Below are positions 32,695 to 36,306 of a stretch of 36,306 bases of DNA, piece by piece. The stretch's first letter is position 1; every line of letters begins with the position of its first letter. Under the pieces are notes generated by a model, which ran no database searches, was not told where the DNA came from, and saw nothing but the letters and a program-made list of their open reading frames with translations. Source of the DNA: 66-474 sp051954935 (GTDB lineage Bacteria; Pseudomonadota; Gammaproteobacteria; Xanthomonadales; Rhodanobacteraceae); NCBI GenBank assembly GCA_051954935.1, contig JBQCHG010000021.1, positions 1-36,306 of the forward strand, written 5' to 3'. Made by a program: the position numbers and the translations under genes.

Positions 32695-32712
32695 GCGGCC
32701 ATCCATGGCCGC
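32695..32712. repeat. Palindrome between convergent genes, shared with the 3' end of the window
   Basis: GCGGCCAT-CC-ATGGCCGC forms a perfect 8-bp stem between the ybbP stop (32613) and the stop of the GSGD-repeat gene (32744). The - strand of 32697-32719 reads GAAGAGC-GC-GGCCATGGATGGCC, nearly identical to GAAGAGC-A-GGCCATGGATGGCC at 35992-36013, so it belongs to a dispersed intergenic repeat. It could also act as a two-way transcription stop, though T runs are missing. Confidence 0.55.
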
Positions 32713-32743
32713 GCTCTTCTACAGCAGTTAGAAACAACCGTTC

Positions 32744-33595
32744 CTAATCATCGTCGCGGTTCGGCACATCCACCTTGCCTTTCACGTCGTGGTAGCGCAC
32801 GTCGCCACTGCCGGTGGAGCGTACCGTGAAGCTGCCGCCGACGCCGTTGGCGGTGACGTCGCCCGAGCCGGTGCTGCCCACTTCCGCGTCGCGGCCGACG
32901 TCGCGCAGGCTCACGTCGCCGGAACCGGTGGAACCGATGTGCACGCTGCCACGCACCTCGCTGAAGTCCAGATCACCCGAGCCGGAGTGGTCGGCCTGCA
33001 CATCGCCGCGCACACCCATGGCGTGCACGTCACCCGAACCGGTGCCGCGCAGGATGACGCTGCCGACGTCGGTCACGCGCGCATCGGCCGAACCGAGCTG
33101 CAGTTCCAGCGCGCCATCGATGTGATCGGCGACGAGATCGCCTGAGCCCGAATCGAAATCCAGCGAGGCGAGATTCGCCGCCTGCACGTCCCCCGACCCG
33201 CTGCGCACCTGCACGGCCAACGCGGCCGGTACGCGCACCTGCAACTTGATGTAAGCGTAGCTGGAACCGAACAGGTTGAAGATGCTGGTATTGATGCTGT
33301 CGTGGCGCTCGGCGTCCACCGTGGCCTGGTCGCCGCTGCGGCCGGTGCTGATCTGAAGGTCCTTGAGCCACGACTGGTTCGAAGCGCAGGCCGTGCCACG
33401 CACTTCGATCTTGCTCAGGCCCTGCACGCCCTGGATGTCCAGGTCCGAGGAGCCGAGCCGCAGCAGCAGCGAGTGCAGGCCTGCGGCATCAATGTCCGCG
33501 TTGCGCGGCGCACTGTAACGGCACTCCATCGCACCAGCGATGGAGGCGAACACCAGCAACGATGAGCCAATCAGTGCAGCGAAAACTTTGCGCAT
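32744..33595 (-). CDS. Secreted GSGD-repeat protein (DUF4097/DUF2807-like beta-helix)
   Basis: A 283-residue exported protein. The signal peptide (AALIGSSLLVFASIAGA) ends near residue 22. The C-terminal half is a tandem array in which GSGD recurs at about residues 133, 150, 186, 205, 224, 243 and 262, with GSAD at 168. Spacing is 17-19 residues and each unit has the form GSGDV-x-hydrophobic. This is the pattern of right-handed beta-helix 'adhesin-like' domains of the DUF4097/DUF2807 type. A pair of cysteines (C25, C70) may form a disulfide. GGGAG lies about 6 bases before the ATG. It stands alone, converges with ybbP and is followed upstream by mazG. The role is unknown; related domains occur with anti-sigma and envelope-stress genes. 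Confidence 0.8.
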   Translation of the reverse strand: MRKVFAALIGSSLLVFASIAGAMECRYSAPRNADIDAAGLHSLLLRLGSSDLDIQGVQGLSKIEVRGTACASNQSWLKDLQISTGRSGDQATVDAERHDSINTSIFNLFGSSYAYIKLQVRVPAALAVQVRSGSGDVQAANLASLDFDSGSGDLVADHIDGALELQLGSADARVTDVGSVILRGTGSGDVHAMGVRGDVQADHSGSGDLDFSEVRGSVHIGSTGSGDVSLRDVGRDAEVGSTGSGDVTANGVGGSFTVRSTGSGDVRYHDVKGKVDVPNRDDD

Positions 33596-33674
33596 GGAAA
33601 TCTCCCGATGGGTGTCGACCCTTCAGATGCCGATTGTGCGCGCAAGGTTTAGCGCCGCCGCCATGACCTTTGGG

Positions 33675-34471
<797 letters not shown>

Positions 34472-34475
<4 letters not shown>

Positions 34476-35281
34476 GCTTCGCCGGCTCGCATCCGCCGCA
34501 GCCAGTCCACCGAAGAGTCGCCCACCGCGACGAACTCCGGATTGATCAGCGACTCGCGCGTGTTGTAGCGGAACGGATGTCCCTGGAGGTCCAGCACCGC
34601 GCCGCCGGCCTGCTCCAGCACGCATTGCGCGGCGGCGGTATCCCATTCGGAAGTGGGGCCGAGGCGCAGGTACAAGTCCGCCTTGCCGGCGGCGATCAGG
34701 CAGAATTTCAGCGAGGATCCCATGGACATCAGCTGGTGCTCGCCCAGCCGCGCCAGCATTGCGCCGGTGCGCTCCTGCGCGTGGGAGCGGCTGCCCGCCA
34801 CCACGGGCGGTTGCGCGGCCGGGCGCGTCTGCAAGGGTTCCGGCAATGCGCCGGGCGCGCGTTCGAGGAAGGCGCCTTCATCGCGCAGTCCGAAATACAG
34901 TTCGCCGGACACCGGCGCGAGCACCACGCCGAAAACCGGCGCGTGATCCTCGATCAGCGCGATATTGACGGTGAACTCGCCGTTGCGCTTGACGAACTCG
35001 CGCGTGCCGTCCAGCGGATCCACCAGCCAGTAACGCGTCCACGTGGCGCGCGTACTCCACGGAATGTTCGCCGATTCTTCAGAGAGCACCGGAATGTCCG
35101 GCGTCAGCGCACGCAGCCCTTCGAGGATGGCGTGGTGCGCGGCCATGTCCGCCGCGGTCAGCGGCGAGTCGTCGGCCTTCTGCTCGACCGCAAAGCTCCC
35201 GGCGTAGACTTCCAGGATCGCCGCACCCGCGCGGCGAGCGATGGCGCGGATTTCCCGCCCGATGCGATCGAGCTCGCTCAT
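34472..35281 (-). CDS. cysQ: 3'(2'),5'-bisphosphate nucleotidase CysQ
   Basis: Inositol-monophosphatase-fold enzyme that hydrolyses PAP (3'-phosphoadenosine 5'-phosphate), recycling the by-product of sulfate assimilation. Metal-site motifs are SEES (67-70), DPLDGT (88-93) and the C-terminal WDTAAAQCVLEQAGG. SPLTAADMAAH is the typical N-terminal substrate segment. The ATG at 35281 overlaps the nudE stop by 4 bases, giving 269 residues; an ATG at 35404 would add 41 residues from the nudE overlap and is rejected. It is the middle gene of nudE-cysQ-mazG, a nucleotide-housekeeping operon. Confidence 0.95.
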
Positions 35282-35844
35282 CGCGCGCACATCGCCTGGA
35301 AGTTGCCGGCAAGGAATTCGCGCGCGATGTAGAGCGCCGCGATCGAGCGGCCCTCGGTCACGTCCGCGCGCGCGATCAGCGTGTGCAGTTCGGAGAGCTT
35401 CCATGGCACCACTTCCAGCGGCTCGGGTTCGTCGCCGGGCAGACGCTCTGGATAAAGATCGCGCGCCAGCACGACATGCGCCATGTGTGTCATGTAGGCG
35501 GGCGAGAGCGACAGCGTGGTGAGGATGCGCAGGTCGCGCGCGCCGAAGCCGATCTCTTCCTTCAGCTCGCGGTTGGCGCCCTGCTCGACCGTTTCGTCGC
35601 GATCGAGCCTACCCTTGGGCAATCCGAGTTCGTAGCGATCCAGCCCGACGCCGTATTCGCGCACCAGCAGCACGGTTTCGTCATCGCGCATCGGCACCAT
35701 GATCACCGCACCCAGACCCGAACCGGTCAGGCGCTCGTAAGTGCGCCGCTCGCCGTTGGCGAATTCGAGATCGACTTCCTCGACGCGCAGGAAGCGGCTG
35801 GACTCGGCGCGACGCGTGGCGCGGATGCGGGGAGGGCTGGGCAT
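35278..35844 (-). CDS. nudE: ADP compounds hydrolase NudE
   Basis: Nudix hydrolase acting on ADP-ribose, NADH and diadenosine polyphosphates. The Nudix box has G, five residues, then E (GRLDRDE), followed by RELKEEIGF, which fits GX5EX7REUXEEXGU. LPKGRLD and the YELGLPKG lead-in are typical of NudE, and SLSPAYMTHMAHVVLA is the segment after the box seen in the ADP-ribose pyrophosphatase branch. Its 188 residues match NudE. It heads a three-gene operon with 4-base overlaps to cysQ and mazG. The promoter must lie in the repeat-rich region to the right (after 35844). Confidence 0.94.
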   Translation of the reverse strand: MPSPPRIRATRRAESSRFLRVEEVDLEFANGERRTYERLTGSGLGAVIMVPMRDDETVLLVREYGVGLDRYELGLPKGRLDRDETVEQGANRELKEEIGFGARDLRILTTLSLSPAYMTHMAHVVLARDLYPERLPGDEPEPLEVVPWKLSELHTLIARADVTEGRSIAALYIAREFLAGNFQAMCAR

Positions 35845-35918
35845 CGGGACATTCTAGCCGAGTGGGCAGCGCGCCCCGCCGCTTCGGTCGGGGAACACTC
35901 CCGAAGTGACGGCATGTG

Positions 35919-35940
35919 TCGCCCGCAAGCAAGCTCCTAC
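35919..35940 (-). repeat. REP-like element, copy 3
   Basis: On the - strand it reads GTAGGAGCTTGCTTGCGGGC then GA. It faces the + strand copy at 35952-35976 with 11 bases between, a back-to-back arrangement typical of paired REP elements (BIME-like). It closely matches 5846-5866. Confidence 0.6.
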
Positions 35941-35951
35941 GGCTGCCGCTT

Positions 35952-35976
35952 TGTAGGAGCCAGCGTGCAGGCGATC
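35952..35976 (+). repeat. REP-like element, copy 4
   Basis: The + strand has TGTAGGAGCCAGCGTGCAGG then CGATC, a variant of the same GTAGGAGC...TGC.GGCGA repeat. It is inverted relative to copy 3, so the two can fold together through their GTAGGAGC/GCTCCTAC ends. Confidence 0.6.
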
Positions 35977-36142
35977 CTCTCGCGAGCAGATGAAGAGCAG
36001 GCCATGGATGGCCGTGGAAGTGAGCTCGGCGCCGTCGCCTGATGCCGAGCATCGCGGCCGGGCGCCCGGGAAAAGCGCGACTGTCTGAGCACATGGATTT
36101 GCGAGTTCGCGCTGGCGCGCGCCCGGCGAGAAGCGCAGGGAA

Positions 36143-36169
36143 GTTTCAGCGACACGACGTCGCTGAAAC
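36143..36169. repeat. Perfect 11-bp hairpin
   Basis: GTTTCAGCGAC (36143-36153) and GTCGCTGAAAC (36159-36169) are exact inverted copies with a 5-base loop. No T run follows on either side. Confidence 0.6.
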
Positions 36170-36194
36170 CGTCATGCCCGGCGCCAATGGTTTT

Positions 36195-36222
36195 GGCCAC
36201 TTTTGCCGAAACAAAAGTGGCC
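36195..36222. repeat. Perfect 11-bp hairpin, terminator-like
   Basis: GGCCACTTTTG (36195-36205) and CAAAAGTGGCC (36212-36222) pair exactly around CCGAAA. The right arm shares two bases with the next hairpin, so the two may be alternatives. Confidence 0.6.
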
Positions 36223-36240
36223 CGCTCCCGTGGGAGCGGG
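36221..36240. repeat. Perfect 9-bp palindrome followed by an A run
   Basis: CCCGCTCCC (36221-36229), GT, GGGAGCGGG (36232-36240), then CGGCTAAAAAAA. Because the A run follows on the + strand, T run and stem are in the wrong order for a classic terminator in either direction. Confidence 0.55.
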
Positions 36241-36306
36241 CGGCTAAAAAAATGGATGTCCTGCGTGGAACTGTGTAAGGCGAGGATTTGCCCCACCCAA
36301 CCAACT

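Larger units (their letters stand above)
35845..36306. other. Gene-free, palindrome-rich end of window
   Basis: 462 bases without a credible gene. It holds a face-to-face pair of REP-like repeats (35919-35940 and 35952-35976), the GAAGAGC/GGCCATGGATGGCC motif (35992-36013), and three perfect hairpins (36143-36169, 36195-36222, 36221-36240). Short frames on both strands span it (for example 36042-36278 + and 35937-36296 -), but they run through all these palindromes and look like chance frames of a repeat. The nudE promoter should be near 35850-35900. Confidence 0.6.

Noticed and set aside
36042..36278. A 78-codon + strand frame, and a 119-codon - strand frame over the same region
   Set aside because: Both run through several perfect palindromes of an intergenic repeat and show no domain or coding bias I can recognise.

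Overview
The window looks like a chromosomal segment of a GC-rich gammaproteobacterium of the Xanthomonadales type. The best guess is Rhodanobacteraceae (Dyella/Rhodanobacter/Luteibacter-like) or a close relative. The guess rests on the pilB-pilC-pilD-coaE order, the nudE-cysQ-mazG operon, the MutT fusion to a thiamine-phosphate-synthase-like domain, a tesA/ybbA-ybbP block, and intergenic GTAGGAGC-type palindromic repeats common in this order. No 16S or other diagnostic marker is present, so the genus is not resolved. I see no tRNA, rRNA, insertion sequence, prophage gene or CRISPR array.

Layout. (1) 1-5615: a surface-polysaccharide block. A rhamnosyltransferase-like GT2 and a SAM methyltransferase on the + strand run into four tightly packed - strand genes: GT2, NAD-dependent epimerase, GT4 and a polyprenol-phosphate-sugar-synthase-like GT2. 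(2) 5616-6007: a gene-free spacer with two REP-like repeats and a hairpin followed by a T run. (3) 6008-10585: pilB, pilC, pilD and coaE, the type IV pilus assembly ATPase, platform protein and prepilin peptidase with dephospho-CoA kinase. (4) 10563-12783 (-): thyA, folA and a Nudix/ThiE-like fusion, i.e. dTMP synthesis, folate recycling and nucleotide-pool sanitation. (5) 12960-14507: a POT-family peptide transporter. (6) 14734-22491: an MdtABC-like tripartite efflux pump with one adaptor and two different RND subunits, but no outer-membrane factor. (7) 22560-26046: a RegB/RegA (PrrBA/ActSR-type) redox two-component system, followed by a Cys-rich outer-membrane-barrel-like protein and a TlpA-like thioredoxin. 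(8) 26053-28694 (-): isoaspartyl peptidase, then an OmpR-type regulator with a histidine kinase that lacks any membrane sensor region. (9) 28822-32613: tesA divergent from ybbA-ybbP with overlapping start codons. (10) 32744-35844 (-): a GSGD-repeat periplasmic protein, then the nudE-cysQ-mazG operon. (11) 35845-36306: a gene-free stretch rich in palindromes.

The most interesting signal is in region 7. Two 15-bp sites, 22498-22512 and 24393-24407, match every fixed position of the RegR/RegA-type DNA-binding consensus as I recall it (GNGRC-RTT-NN-GNCGC). One lies just upstream of regB. The other lies between regA and the barrel gene. RegB keeps both known redox-sensing features: the quinone-site motif GGxxNPF, and a cysteine exactly 40 residues after the phosphorylated His. 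This suggests an autoregulated redox circuit whose direct local output is an uncharacterised operon, a secreted barrel with an N-terminal CxxCxC plus a thioredoxin-like protein.
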